64,000 nt of DNA from Sinorhizobium sp. 8-89 (GCF_030124325.1 NZ_JASKLR010000016.1:53859-117858), one strand, 5' to 3'. Shown: positions 15,888 through 24,530, numbered from the stretch's first letter. The notes: generated from the letters alone by a model not told the origin. Made by a program: numbers and translations.

Positions 15888-16538
15888 CTAACGGGTACCG
15901 ACCTCTTTCAGGCGCCGCACCAATGTCCGTCCGCGACGGATCGCGGTCAGTGCCGCACCGAGGGCGACCACCCAGAGGGCAATCGTCAGCACCTGGTTGT
16001 GACCTTGCCACAGGGGCTCGAGTATGGAGATCACCGCGGCGGCGGTGACCGTTGCCATGCGGTGCTGCTTGGCCATCGGCCCGTAGAAGTCGCTGGGGTT
16101 TCCGGTGGCGCGGCCGAGCTCGCGGACATAGGCGGTCAGGACGGCGAAGGCGGCTGCCGCCCAGCCGAGGCCGGGTGCGCCGATGCCATAGCCGATGCCG
16201 GCGAAGATCAGGAGGTCGGCGACGCGATCCGGAAACTCGTTCCAGAAGGGACCGTCCGGCTCGCCCTTGCCGCCCTCTACGGCGACCATGCCGTCGAAGA
16301 GATTGCAGAGCAGCCGGAGCTGGCAAAACAATGCCGCCGAGAGCAGGCAGACGATCCTCATTTCGCCCGCACTCTGGCCTGCCAGGAAGAAGGCGCCGCC
16401 GGCGAGAGCGGCGGCCACCATGCTGCCTTTGGAGATCTGGTTGGGGGTGATCGTCCGCGATGCCATCCATCGGGCAATCGCGCCCGCCCAGCGGGTGTTG
16501 CGGCTTGCGAGAGGCCGCCGATCGCCGGTCTCAGTCAT
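15888..16538 (-). CDS. CDP-alcohol phosphatidyltransferase family protein with altered motif
   Basis: A 216-residue membrane protein with about six helices. The family motif D-x2-D-G-x2-A-R-x8-G-x3-D-x3-D is present in spacing but reads NLFDGMVAV-x8-GPFWNEFPD, so the first Asp, the Arg and the third Asp are Asn, Val and Asn. In characterised enzymes these Asp bind the two metals that activate the CDP-alcohol. Either this is a divergent enzyme or the substrate differs. The start overlaps the stop of the four-helix protein by 4 bp (ATGA). It is the last gene of the PlsC-CdsA module. Confidence 0.85.
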   Translation of the reverse strand: MTETGDRRPLASRNTRWAGAIARWMASRTITPNQISKGSMVAAALAGGAFFLAGQSAGEMRIVCLLSAALFCQLRLLCNLFDGMVAVEGGKGEPDGPFWNEFPDRVADLLIFAGIGYGIGAPGLGWAAAAFAVLTAYVRELGRATGNPSDFYGPMAKQHRMATVTAAAVISILEPLWQGHNQVLTIALWVVALGAALTAIRRGRTLVRRLKEVGTR

Positions 16539-16930
16539 GATTCAACGCCTTTTTTCCGGGAGATCGAATAGGCATAGGTCCACGCGTAGGTCGTCGAGAC
16601 CAGGAGCGGAACCGCGACGGTTTGGAGTATTTCTGGCGTTCCGCCGAGCGCGTGGAGCGACACCAGCAGGCCCGTCGAGCCGAGACAGGCGATCAGCGGC
16701 GGCGCCCAGAAGCGCTCAGGCCCGCTGAAGCGCTTCGAAAGCCCGTCGATCACGGACTTGAGGAAAAGCGTGAGACCGGCCGAGAGCGCCCCCTGCAGGA
16801 GCCCGGAATAGAGCGGCTGCGGCATGGCGTGACCGCTGTTGGCGAAGACGGCCCATCCGCCCATGGCCAGAAAGGCGAAGAGCACATGTACCGTGCCGCT
16901 TCTCGCCCAGTCCCGCAACGCTGATCTCAT
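16535..16930 (-). CDS. Four-helix membrane protein of the phospholipid module
   Basis: A 131-residue integral membrane protein with four hydrophobic stretches: about 15-33 (VHVLFAFLAMGGWAVFA), 40-58 (LYSGLLQGALSAGLTLFLK), 75-95 (WAPPLIACLGSTGLLVSLHAL) and 102-122 (LQTVAVPLLVSTTYAWTYAYS). I do not recognise it by name. ATGA overlaps join it to both CdsA upstream and the CDP-alcohol transferase downstream, so all are co-translated. Context suggests a role in lipid handling, perhaps substrate transfer or a subunit, but nothing in the sequence shows a catalytic site. Confidence 0.75.
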   Translation of the reverse strand: MRSALRDWARSGTVHVLFAFLAMGGWAVFANSGHAMPQPLYSGLLQGALSAGLTLFLKSVIDGLSKRFSGPERFWAPPLIACLGSTGLLVSLHALGGTPEILQTVAVPLLVSTTYAWTYAYSISRKKGVES

Positions 16931-17877
16931 GAGAGCGACCACCAATAGCGCACGATGTGGAAGAAGATCGGCGCCGAGAAGACGACGGAATCCAGCCTGT
17001 CGATCAGCCCGCCATGGCCGTCGATGAGATTGCCCCAGTCCTTGACGCCGCGATCGCGCTTGATCGCCGACATCACCAGCCCTCCAAGGAATCCCATGAG
17101 GGTGATGATGAACGACAGGAGGCCCGCCTGGAGCGGCGTGAACGGCGTAATCCACCAGAGCGCGGCCCCGATCAGCGTGGCGCTGGCAACGCCGCCGACA
17201 AAGCCCTCGACCGTCTTCGACGGCGAAAGCTTCGGCGCGATCCTGGTGCGGCCGAAGAGCTTGCCCCAGACATATTGCAGGACATCGCTCAGCTGCACGA
17301 CGATCACCAGGAAGGCGATCAGCAGCACGTTGCGCCCCTCGTAGCCCGGTATGTCGAGGGTCAGCAGCGCCGGCACGTGCGAGACGCAGAAGACGCAGAT
17401 CATCAGCGCCCATTGCACCTCGGCGATGCGAAGCAGGAAGCGCTCGGTGTCGCCCCGGAGCACCGAGATGATCGGCATCAGAAGGAATGCATAAACGGGA
17501 ATGAAAATAGAGAAGATGCCGTATTCCTCGGCCCAAAGCAGGTAATACTGGATCGGCAGGACGAGGAAGAAGGCGGAGGCGAGCGCCCAGTGATCGGCGC
17601 GCCGGGTGTAGATCAGGGTCACGAATTCCCTCAGCGCCGCAAAGGAGCAGAAGGCGAAGAGAAGGAGGACGCCGATGCGGCCGGCGATGAAGGCAAGGCC
17701 GATCAGAATGACCATCGCCCACCAGGCCCGGATGCGGGCGTTGAGGTTTTCGACCGCCGCGTTCGGTCCATCGGCCGTGAGGCGTTGTTCAAGCATGTAG
17801 CCGACCGCCGACGCGGCGATCAGCACGCCGAAGATGCCGAGGACCAATGTCAGGAGATCCGAGCCTGCTGCAGTCAT
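16927..17877 (-). CDS. Phosphatidate cytidylyltransferase (CdsA-like)
   Basis: A 316-residue multi-helix protein. The CTP transferase signature is clear near the C-terminus: SAIKRDRGVKDWGNLIDGHGGLIDRLD, with the K-R...K-D...H-G-G...D-R-x-D residues. It should form CDP-diacylglycerol from phosphatidic acid and CTP at the inner membrane. It overlaps the four-helix gene (ATGA at 16927-16930) and the PlsC-like gene (17874-17877), so the four genes are one translationally coupled unit. It is probably a second, specialised CdsA rather than the housekeeping one, which normally lies near frr/uppS/dxr. Confidence 0.9.
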   Translation of the reverse strand: MTAAGSDLLTLVLGIFGVLIAASAVGYMLEQRLTADGPNAAVENLNARIRAWWAMVILIGLAFIAGRIGVLLLFAFCSFAALREFVTLIYTRRADHWALASAFFLVLPIQYYLLWAEEYGIFSIFIPVYAFLLMPIISVLRGDTERFLLRIAEVQWALMICVFCVSHVPALLTLDIPGYEGRNVLLIAFLVIVVQLSDVLQYVWGKLFGRTRIAPKLSPSKTVEGFVGGVASATLIGAALWWITPFTPLQAGLLSFIITLMGFLGGLVMSAIKRDRGVKDWGNLIDGHGGLIDRLDSVVFSAPIFFHIVRYWWSLS

Positions 17878-18518
17878 TCGCCGCTCCCTGCCGGTTTCGG
17901 AGCGAGCGCGATCAGGGCGGCCCGCATCCGTTCGAGAAAGGCTTGCTTCTCTTCGCCGGGGTCAATGCGCAGCGCATTGCCGAAGGTGACGGTGCAGATC
18001 AGCGGGATCGGCACGATCTCGCCCTTCGGCATGACGCGGTTGAGATTGTTGATCCACACCGGCACGAGGTCGACCTCCGGGCGCTCGGTGACCAGATGGA
18101 AGATGCCGCTCTTGAAGGGCAGCAGCCTTTCCTCTGTCTGGTTTCGCGTACCCTCGGGAAAGAGGATCAGCGACGAACCGACATCGATCGCCGAGACCAT
18201 CAGTGCGATCGGGTCCTCGGTCCGCTTTTCCCGGTCGCGCTCGATCAGCACCGCATTGAAGACGTCGCGTCCGATGAAGGCGTTGGTGTGAGATTTCAGC
18301 CAGTATTCAGCGCCGGCCACCGGGCGGGTGCGATGCCTGAGCCTCGGCGGCAGCACGGCCCAGACCAGCACGAAATCGCCGTGGCTCGAATGGTTGGCGA
18401 AATAGACGCACGGTCTGGCCGGCAATCCCTCTTCCGGCCATATGGCGCGAACCGCGGTTATCGCGCGGGCAAACAGGACGAAGGCAGCCGCAGCGACTTT
18501 CGCAACCAAAGACTTCAT
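17874..18518 (-). CDS. 1-acylglycerol-3-phosphate acyltransferase (PlsC-like)
   Basis: A 214-residue protein with an N-terminal membrane anchor (about 4-26) and the PlsC motifs: ANHSSHGD (His43...Asp48, NHx4D catalytic dyad) and ILFPEGTRN (about residue 117). It should transfer an acyl chain to lysophosphatidic acid, feeding the adjacent CdsA. Start at ATG 18518; a frame extends to 18656 but lacks acyltransferase features. First gene of the leftward four-gene lipid module; stop overlaps the CdsA start by 4 bp. Confidence 0.9.
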   Translation of the reverse strand: MKSLVAKVAAAAFVLFARAITAVRAIWPEEGLPARPCVYFANHSSHGDFVLVWAVLPPRLRHRTRPVAGAEYWLKSHTNAFIGRDVFNAVLIERDREKRTEDPIALMVSAIDVGSSLILFPEGTRNQTEERLLPFKSGIFHLVTERPEVDLVPVWINNLNRVMPKGEIVPIPLICTVTFGNALRIDPGEEKQAFLERMRAALIALAPKPAGSGE

Positions 18519-18838
18519 CCGGATTCCACCCCCCGCCGGCCCCCCATGACGTTCATGAAACTGTAGCACGGCGGCGGCGGCAGGGAAGATGCCTTGTTTG
18601 GGGTGAAGCGGAGGGGCCGTGAGGGTGCCCGCCGAGGGCCGTGCATGTTGCTTCATCGGTCGTCGAAGGACTTTGAGGAAGCCGACCAGGATGCAAAAGA
18701 CGGAAGCAATAAGGACGAGGAGATCCGTCGTCGCACCGGCTTCGCGCCAGAAGCCGCCGCCGCGCGCCTTTGGGCTGCGATTACCGGCATCGGCTCATGA
18801 CAGGCGTTCGCCGGAGCCTGCCCGGCATTCGACGATAT

Positions 18839-19576
18839 TCAGATTGCGTAAAGCTCGATCGGCTTATCAAAGCCTTTCAGGCGGTATTCACGGCCTTCGC
18901 TTTCGGCCGTTTGGCTCTTCGCCCGCTCACAAACGGCCCTGGTGACGAGAATCCGCCCCGCTTCGGCCGCTGACTGGGCGCGGGCGGCAGTGTTCACAAC
19001 CGTTCCAATCGCAGTCAGGTCGCGATGCGATCGGCCGAACTCTCCGAAGCTGGCCTCGCCGGAGTCGATGCCGATACCAACGCCGAGTTCACTTTCGCCC
19101 AGGCCGGCACCCTCGGCCAGGTGACGTTCACGACGCAATTGGCACCGGCGCTGGATCTCACGCGCAGCGAGAACGGCACGTTCGGCGTGGTCCTGGTGCG
19201 GGATCGGAAAGTTGAATATCGCCATGATCGCGTCCCCGACGGTCTTGTTGAGAAGGCCGTCGAACTCCCAAATGGCCGTGGCACATTCATCGTAGAAATC
19301 ATCCAGCAGCGACGAGACGGCATCTGCCGAATGCGACTGCGTAAGCGTCGTATAGCCCCTCAGGTCTGCAAAAAGCACAGACACATCAACGGTGATCTTG
19401 CGGGCTTTCATCACGCGCGTGAACATGAGCTCGCAGATCGTGCAGGTGTTCGGATTCATCCGGCTCGGGCGGATACCAAAGGCGCGGAAGGGAATGGAAG
19501 CCGGTCCGTGCAGAGGCACGGGAATACGCATCTGCTCCCAGCAGCCCTTGCAAATCCTCGATTGAGAAAACGACAT
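18839..19576 (-). CDS. Class III adenylate/guanylate cyclase with Cys-rich N-terminus
   Basis: A 245-residue soluble cyclase. The first 50 residues carry C9-x2-C12 and C45-x2-C48 pairs (ICKGCW and NTCTICELM), a plausible zinc or iron-sulfur site. The cyclase domain follows: Asp71 in VLFADLRGYTTL, the second metal Asp in NKTVGDAIMAIF (about 116), and TAIGTVVNTAARAQ with the Asn/Arg pair. The NKTVGDA and TAIGTVVN variants fit the guanylate/adenylate cyclase branch seen in many soil bacteria. The Cys pairs suggest metal or redox control of the enzyme. Transcribed alone, leftward. Confidence 0.88.
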   Translation of the reverse strand: MSFSQSRICKGCWEQMRIPVPLHGPASIPFRAFGIRPSRMNPNTCTICELMFTRVMKARKITVDVSVLFADLRGYTTLTQSHSADAVSSLLDDFYDECATAIWEFDGLLNKTVGDAIMAIFNFPIPHQDHAERAVLAAREIQRRCQLRRERHLAEGAGLGESELGVGIGIDSGEASFGEFGRSHRDLTAIGTVVNTAARAQSAAEAGRILVTRAVCERAKSQTAESEGREYRLKGFDKPIELYAI

Positions 19577-19773
19577 CTTGTCGCCCGCCCCATTTTGCGC
19601 CGCTCAGGGATTCTACCACATCTGAGTACGCAACCAATGGCCGGTCCGTGGAAAGCAGCCACGGCGCGTGCGCGCGGTGCTATAGTCCGAGTGGGAGTTC
19701 AAGAATGAAAAGGTGTTGCCGCCGCCGACGCTACGCGCTCGAGGCGGGGCGATCAACCGGAGGAGGGGCAAAC

Positions 19774-20553
19774 GTGGGGAACGAACTCAAGCATGCGCCG
19801 GATTTCAGCCTGGCAGGCAAGGTGACATTCGTTACCGGCGCATCGCGCGGGATCGGCCGCGCCTGCGCCATTGCCTGCGCCGCTGCCGGATCGGACATCG
19901 TGCTCGGCCTGCGGGACATCGCGGCGTCGACGGAACTGATCGCGGAAATCAGGGACATGGGCCGGAAGGTCCTTCCCGTCAGGCTCGACCTGTCGAAGCG
20001 CGCCGATATCGAGGCCTCGGTCGCCGAGGCGGTCGCGATGTTTACGAGGATCGACGTGCTCGTCAACAATGTCGGAGTCGCGCCCGGCAATCTGGCGGAG
20101 GATGTCCTTGAGGCCGATCTCGACGAAATCCTGAACGTCAACGTCAAGGGCACGTTCCTGATGACGCAGACCGTCGGCCGGCAGATGATCGCGCAAAAGG
20201 CGGGCCGTATCATCAACATCAGCTCGCAGGCGGGCACGGTGACGCTTCGCGGCGAGGCGATCTACTGCATGAGCAAGGCGGCGATCAATCACCTCTCCCG
20301 CTGCCTGGCCGCCGAATGGGCCCGCCACGGCATCACCGTCAACACCGTTGCCCCCACCTTCATCTGGACCGACGGCACCAGGCCGGCTCTCTCCGACAAG
20401 GCTTTCTACGAGCAGACGGTCGGGCATATTCCCTTGGGCCGCATCGGCGACACGGACGACGTTATCGGCGCCGTCGTTTTCCTGGCCTCGCCGGCAGCAT
20501 CGCTGATCACCGGACTGAACCTGCTCGTCGACGGCGGCTGGTCCGTCGCCTGA
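19774..20553 (+). CDS. Short-chain dehydrogenase/reductase
   Basis: A 259-residue SDR of the classical type: NAD(P)-binding TGASRGIGRA (about residues 19-28), LVNNVGVAPGN, catalytic Ser in INISSQAG, YCMSKAA (Tyr-x3-Lys), and the C-terminal TGLNLLVDGGWSVA block. Substrate unknown; LNLLVDGG tails occur in many 3-oxoacyl-ACP reductase-like and sugar/polyol dehydrogenases. GTG 19774 is chosen because GGAGGAGGGG lies 5-9 nt upstream; an in-frame ATG at 19705 would add a Cys/Arg-rich leader that does not fit the family. Confidence 0.88.
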   Translation: MGNELKHAPDFSLAGKVTFVTGASRGIGRACAIACAAAGSDIVLGLRDIAASTELIAEIRDMGRKVLPVRLDLSKRADIEASVAEAVAMFTRIDVLVNNVGVAPGNLAEDVLEADLDEILNVNVKGTFLMTQTVGRQMIAQKAGRIINISSQAGTVTLRGEAIYCMSKAAINHLSRCLAAEWARHGITVNTVAPTFIWTDGTRPALSDKAFYEQTVGHIPLGRIGDTDDVIGAVVFLASPAASLITGLNLLVDGGWSVA

Positions 20554-20649
20554 GGAGAGCGCAGGCGGGCAGCAAAGGCGGGCGATGGCCGAAGCATTCT
20601 TTGGCCGTGCCGCGGCAGGGCGAAACTGATATCTTGCGCTTTCGGCCGC

Positions 20650-20711
20650 TCCGGCGCCGCGCGTTTTTTTGGGCGCGCAAAGGTCGCTCCAGCCGTTTGA
20701 TTTGCAGCAGC
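20650..20711 (+). repeat. R1 repeat, partial (left half)
   Basis: CGGCGCCGCGCGTTTTTTTGG...GGGCGCGCAAAGGTCGCTCCAGC, then diverges before the right palindrome. Immediately upstream of the strong ribosome-binding site of the ketopantoate reductase gene. Confidence 0.6.
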
Positions 20712-20727
20712 GCGAGGAGGAAAGGCC

Positions 20728-21648
20728 ATGCGGATCGCGGTGATGGGCTCGGGCGGCATCGGCGGCTATATCGGCCTCAGGCTCGCAAAAGCGGGCGAAG
20801 ACGTCACATTCATCGCGCGCGGCGAGCATCTTTATGCGATGCGCAGCAACGGTCTCAGGCTCGAAAGTCCGCTCGGCGATGTCAGCTTGCCGGGCGTCAC
20901 CGCCACCGACGATCCCGCCGAAGTCGGGACCGTCGATCTCGTGATCTTCGCGGTGAAGCTTTACGACAGCGAGGAGGCGGCCGCCGCCATCCTCCCGATG
21001 GTCGGGCCGAAGACGACGGTGCTGACGTTGCAGAACGGCGTCGATGGCGTCGATCTCCTGGCGCGTTCCGTGCCACGCTCGCAGGTCGTCGCCGGCGCCA
21101 TCTACATTTCCACCTATCTCGAAGCGCCGGCGCTGATCAAGCAGACGAGCGGGATGACGCAGATGACGGTCGGCGGGCGCAACGACCCGGCGATCGCCGC
21201 CTTCCGCGATGCGTGCGCGCTGGCCGAGGGCATCTCCCTCCAGGCGGTCGACGACGTCGATCCGGTGCTATGGATGAAGTTCGTGACACTCGCCGCCTTT
21301 TCCGGCGGCACCAGCCTGATGCGCTCGGGCATCGGAGCGATTATCGCGGACCCGGAAGGCCGGATCTTCATGGAGCAATTGCGGGACGAGGGCATGGCGA
21401 TCGCCGCCGCCAAGGGTCACCCGATGCCGGACGGCTATGTGCAGCAGACGACATCGCTCTGGCAAATGGTGCCGCCCGAGACGCAATCCTCCATGGCCAA
21501 CGATCTTCAGCGCGGCAAGCGGCTCGAACTCGAATGGCTGTCGGGACGCATGCACTCCTTCGGAAAGGAACTCGAAGTGCCGACCCCGGCCCACACGGCG
21601 GTCTACCGGGCGCTTCATCTCTACGCGAACGGTGCGCCTTCGCGGTGA
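20728..21648 (+). CDS. 2-dehydropantoate 2-reductase family (PanE-like)
   Basis: A 306-residue protein with an N-terminal Rossmann motif (MRIAVMGSGGIGGYIGLRLAKAG, G-x-G-x-x-G), FIARGEHLYAMRSNGLRLESP, VDLVIFAVKLYD and TLQNGVDG, then the alpha-helical ketopantoate reductase C-terminal domain (WMKFVTLAAFSGGTSLMRSGIG...). The expected reaction is NADPH-dependent reduction of ketopantoate to pantoate, but the family contains many paralogues with other 2-oxoacid substrates. AGGAGG lies 8 nt before the ATG. Confidence 0.85.
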   Translation: MRIAVMGSGGIGGYIGLRLAKAGEDVTFIARGEHLYAMRSNGLRLESPLGDVSLPGVTATDDPAEVGTVDLVIFAVKLYDSEEAAAAILPMVGPKTTVLTLQNGVDGVDLLARSVPRSQVVAGAIYISTYLEAPALIKQTSGMTQMTVGGRNDPAIAAFRDACALAEGISLQAVDDVDPVLWMKFVTLAAFSGGTSLMRSGIGAIIADPEGRIFMEQLRDEGMAIAAAKGHPMPDGYVQQTTSLWQMVPPETQSSMANDLQRGKRLELEWLSGRMHSFGKELEVPTPAHTAVYRALHLYANGAPSR

Positions 21649-21682
21649 GAGGGCCAACGGCTCACGACATCATGCCCCGTGA

Positions 21683-21716
21683 CAAGCGCCGCGTCTCTTC
21701 AGGCGCGCAAAGCACC
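21683..21716 (+). repeat. R1 repeat, short partial
   Basis: AAGCGCCGCGTCTCTTCAGGCGCGCAAAGCA is a degraded left palindrome; the right half is not present. Confidence 0.45.
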
Positions 21717-21777
21717 CCCTCGACATTTGCGGTTCAATGCCTAAGCTCCGCGACACTTTGTTTTACGGAATTGCCCG

Positions 21778-22884
21778 ATGTCGCTTCGCCTTGCCACCTT
21801 CAATATCGAAAATCTCATGAGCCGTTTCGATTTCTCCGGCTTTCGCAACCAGTTGAAGCAGGATCGCGTGTTGAGGCTGTTCGAGGTCCGCAGCGAGGCG
21901 GAGTATCAGCGGCTGGAGGAGGCACGCACCATTGCGCATACGGACGACACGCGGCAGATGTCGGCGCTCGCCATCGCCGACTGCGACGCGGATATCCTCT
22001 GCCTGCAGGAGGCCGACAACATGGCGGCGCTGCAGGCCTTCGAATATGGCTATCTGTTCCGCATGGTCGGCAACGGCTACCGGCAGAAATACCTGATCGA
22101 GGGCAATGATTCGCGCGGCATCGACGTTGCCGTGCTGATGCGCGAGAAGACGCGCGACGGCCAGCCGATCGAGTGCCTCGAGGTGAAAAGCCATGCGGGA
22201 CTTACCTATGCCGACCTCGACCTTTTCAACGATGAGCTGGCGCAAACCAACCGCCCTGCCGACCGCATCTTCAAGCGCGACTGCCTGGAGCTGGATTTGA
22301 GGATCGGCGGCCGGCCGCTGACGCTCTACGTCGTGCACTTCAAGTCGATGGGGCCGGCGCGCGAAGGGCTCGACGGCCGCCAGGCGACGATGCCGCTCCG
22401 TGTGGCAGAGACGAAGGCCGTGCGCCATATAATCGAAAGCCGCTTCGGGCGGGGCCGCACGGCCGACAAGATGTTCGCGATCTGCGGCGACATGAACGAC
22501 TACCAGGAAAAGGTTGCTATCCGCGGCGACCGGCGCAACGGCTACGAATTCGTGCCGAGCGAGGAGGGGACAAGCGCGCTCGACGTCTTCACCATGGACG
22601 GCTTCGCCGAAAACCCGATGCTACGCCGCCCGGTGCTCGACCGCTGGACCCTGTTTCACAGCCGCGGGCCGGAGGAGCGGCATCTCTGCCAGCTCGACTA
22701 CATCTGGCTGTCGCCGGCGCTCGCGAGCCGCAACGCGAGCCGGGTGCCGGAGATCATCCGCGCCGGCCAGCCGTTCCGGACGATCTTTCCGGCCGGGCAG
22801 GAGGTGGAGCGCTACCCGCGCACCGGCTGGGACCGGCCGAAGGCCTCCGACCATTGCCCGGTCGCGATGACACTGGATATCTGA
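21778..22884 (+). CDS. Endonuclease/exonuclease/phosphatase-fold protein
   Basis: A 368-residue protein with EEP-superfamily motifs: RLATFNIENLMSRFD (metal Asn), DILCLQEADNMAAL (catalytic Glu), VVHFKSMG, FAICGDMNDYQE (D-x-N) and SDHCPVAMTLDI (D-H near the end). No signal peptide. Members cleave phosphodiester bonds in DNA, RNA, lipids or small molecules; the substrate is not shown. The stop is 2 bp before the NUDIX gene start, so they form an operon. Confidence 0.85.
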   Translation: MSLRLATFNIENLMSRFDFSGFRNQLKQDRVLRLFEVRSEAEYQRLEEARTIAHTDDTRQMSALAIADCDADILCLQEADNMAALQAFEYGYLFRMVGNGYRQKYLIEGNDSRGIDVAVLMREKTRDGQPIECLEVKSHAGLTYADLDLFNDELAQTNRPADRIFKRDCLELDLRIGGRPLTLYVVHFKSMGPAREGLDGRQATMPLRVAETKAVRHIIESRFGRGRTADKMFAICGDMNDYQEKVAIRGDRRNGYEFVPSEEGTSALDVFTMDGFAENPMLRRPVLDRWTLFHSRGPEERHLCQLDYIWLSPALASRNASRVPEIIRAGQPFRTIFPAGQEVERYPRTGWDRPKASDHCPVAMTLDI

Positions 22885-22886
22885 CC

Positions 22887-23636
22887 ATGAACCTTCTTGA
22901 AAGCAACCGCGCAGAGTGGCCCGCCGAGGGCACGGTTTTCCCGGTCTCGGCTGTCCGGATCGACGTTTCTCCAGAGCCGCATCCGTTCCATCTGGCCGAG
23001 GTGGAACGGGCGCAGGAAAGCTGGCAGCGCGAGATTGCCGCAAACCCGCATCTCTTCGACGGCAGGATGGTGCTGCAGCGGGCGATCCGCATCGACGGCG
23101 GACGCATTGTCGCCAACGCCCATGTCGTGCCCTATTCGACCTTTCTGTGGTGGCGCAAGAGTCGAGCGCCCGGCGCCTTGCATATCTTCGCCATGCCGAT
23201 GCTGCTTTCGTCCGACGGCGCGATGATCGCCATCCGCATGGGGAGCCACACGGCCAATGCCGGACGCGTCTACAGCCCTGGCGGCTCGCTGGAGCCTGAG
23301 GATATCGTCGACGGACGTTGCGATATAGACGGCAATATTGCGCGAGAGGTGCGGGAGGAGACGGGCATCGAGCTCTCCGAGGCGACAGCCGAGCCCGGCT
23401 ACCACGCGGTGCACATGAAGGGGACTGTCGTCGTGTTCCGCACCCACCGGCTGGCGGCGACGGCCGACGAGCTCGTTTCGCGCGTCGCCAGGCATGTCTC
23501 GACCGACCCGCACCCGGAAATCGACGAGGCCGTGGCGATCCGCGGGCCGAAGCCCGATGCGCACAACTATCCGGACTTCTTCCCGGCGATTCTCGAGTGG
23601 CATTTCGCGAAGAACGGCGGACGGGCCGATCCCTAA
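22887..23636 (+). CDS. NUDIX hydrolase with extended Nudix box
   Basis: A 249-residue protein. The Nudix helix is recognisable as GGSLEPE...AREVREETGIEL at about residues 131-162, but 14 residues rather than the canonical 7 separate GxxxxxE from REVREETG, an insertion also containing DGRCDIDGN. It should hydrolyse a nucleoside diphosphate linked to a moiety X. It starts 2 bp after the EEP gene stop; coupling of a phosphodiesterase-fold protein with a NUDIX enzyme hints at salvage of a nucleotide-like compound. Start at ATG 22887 (MNLLESNRAEWP). Confidence 0.82.
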   Translation: MNLLESNRAEWPAEGTVFPVSAVRIDVSPEPHPFHLAEVERAQESWQREIAANPHLFDGRMVLQRAIRIDGGRIVANAHVVPYSTFLWWRKSRAPGALHIFAMPMLLSSDGAMIAIRMGSHTANAGRVYSPGGSLEPEDIVDGRCDIDGNIAREVREETGIELSEATAEPGYHAVHMKGTVVVFRTHRLAATADELVSRVARHVSTDPHPEIDEAVAIRGPKPDAHNYPDFFPAILEWHFAKNGGRADP

Positions 23637-23711
23637 AACGCTCAAATTGAACTCTATGCTGTTCAGTCGAGGTTCAGCTTCGGAAGCGTTCTGGACTTTG
23701 ACGAACCAGCG

Positions 23712-24530
23712 GTGGGGCATGCTGCCGTGAGCGCCACAAAACTCCTGCTTATCCTGCCGCTGATGGCGATCTTCGCCTATATGTCGCTTGTGGGCCTCGT
23801 GTATTTTTCGCAGCGTGCCCTCCTGTATCCCGGTGTGAGCGCCACCCTTGCTCCAGAGCAGGCGAGTTGGGGCGAAAACGCATACATCAAGACGTCGGAC
23901 GGAGAGACGCTTCATGGACTCTACAGTCAGGGTGATGCGGGCAAGCCGGCCGTGCTGCTCTTCTTCGGAAACGGTGACCGGGTCGACAATTACGACTTTC
24001 TTGCACAGGCGCTGGCCGCGCGCGGCATTGGACTGCTGGCGATTTCCTATCGCGGCTATCCGGGATCGACCGGCTCGCCGAGCGAGGAGGGGCTGCTGAC
24101 CGACGGCATCGCCGCGTTCGACTGGCTTTCAGGACGCTCCAGAAGCGGGATCATTGTGCTGGGCCGCTCGCTCGGCTCGGGCGTCGCCGTGAACACGGCC
24201 GCGCAGAGGCCTGCCGCCGGCGTCATCCTCGTGTCCGCATACCTCTCGGTTCTTTCGGTCGCGCAGACGCATTATCCGTTCTACCCGGTTGCGCTTCTGC
24301 TCAAGGATCCCTTCCGTTCCGACCTCACGATTGCGACGGTGAAACAACCGAAGCTGTTCATCCACGGTCGACTTGACGGCAGCATCCCGCTCTCTTCGGG
24401 CGAGGCCTTGTACCGCATCGCTCCCGAACCGAAGCAAATAGCGGTCTACGACGGGCTGGGTCACAACGACATCTGGAACGAAAGTACGGTCGGCCATGTG
24501 ATCCGCTTTGTGGAGGCGCTGACACGATAG
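23712..24530 (+). CDS. Membrane-anchored alpha/beta hydrolase
   Basis: A 272-residue protein. One N-terminal transmembrane helix (about 11-32, LLLILPLMAIFAYMSLVGLVYF) tethers an alpha/beta hydrolase domain: RALLYPG, ISYRGYPGSTGSPSEEGL, nucleophile elbow GRSLGSG (Ser about 156), acid in GRLDGSIP and His in GLGHNDIW. It resembles the ABHD13/YqiA-like serine hydrolases. Start ambiguous: GTG 23712 or GTG 23727, neither with a strong Shine-Dalgarno. Substrate unknown. Confidence 0.82.
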   Translation: MGHAAVSATKLLLILPLMAIFAYMSLVGLVYFSQRALLYPGVSATLAPEQASWGENAYIKTSDGETLHGLYSQGDAGKPAVLLFFGNGDRVDNYDFLAQALAARGIGLLAISYRGYPGSTGSPSEEGLLTDGIAAFDWLSGRSRSGIIVLGRSLGSGVAVNTAAQRPAAGVILVSAYLSVLSVAQTHYPFYPVALLLKDPFRSDLTIATVKQPKLFIHGRLDGSIPLSSGEALYRIAPEPKQIAVYDGLGHNDIWNESTVGHVIRFVEALTR

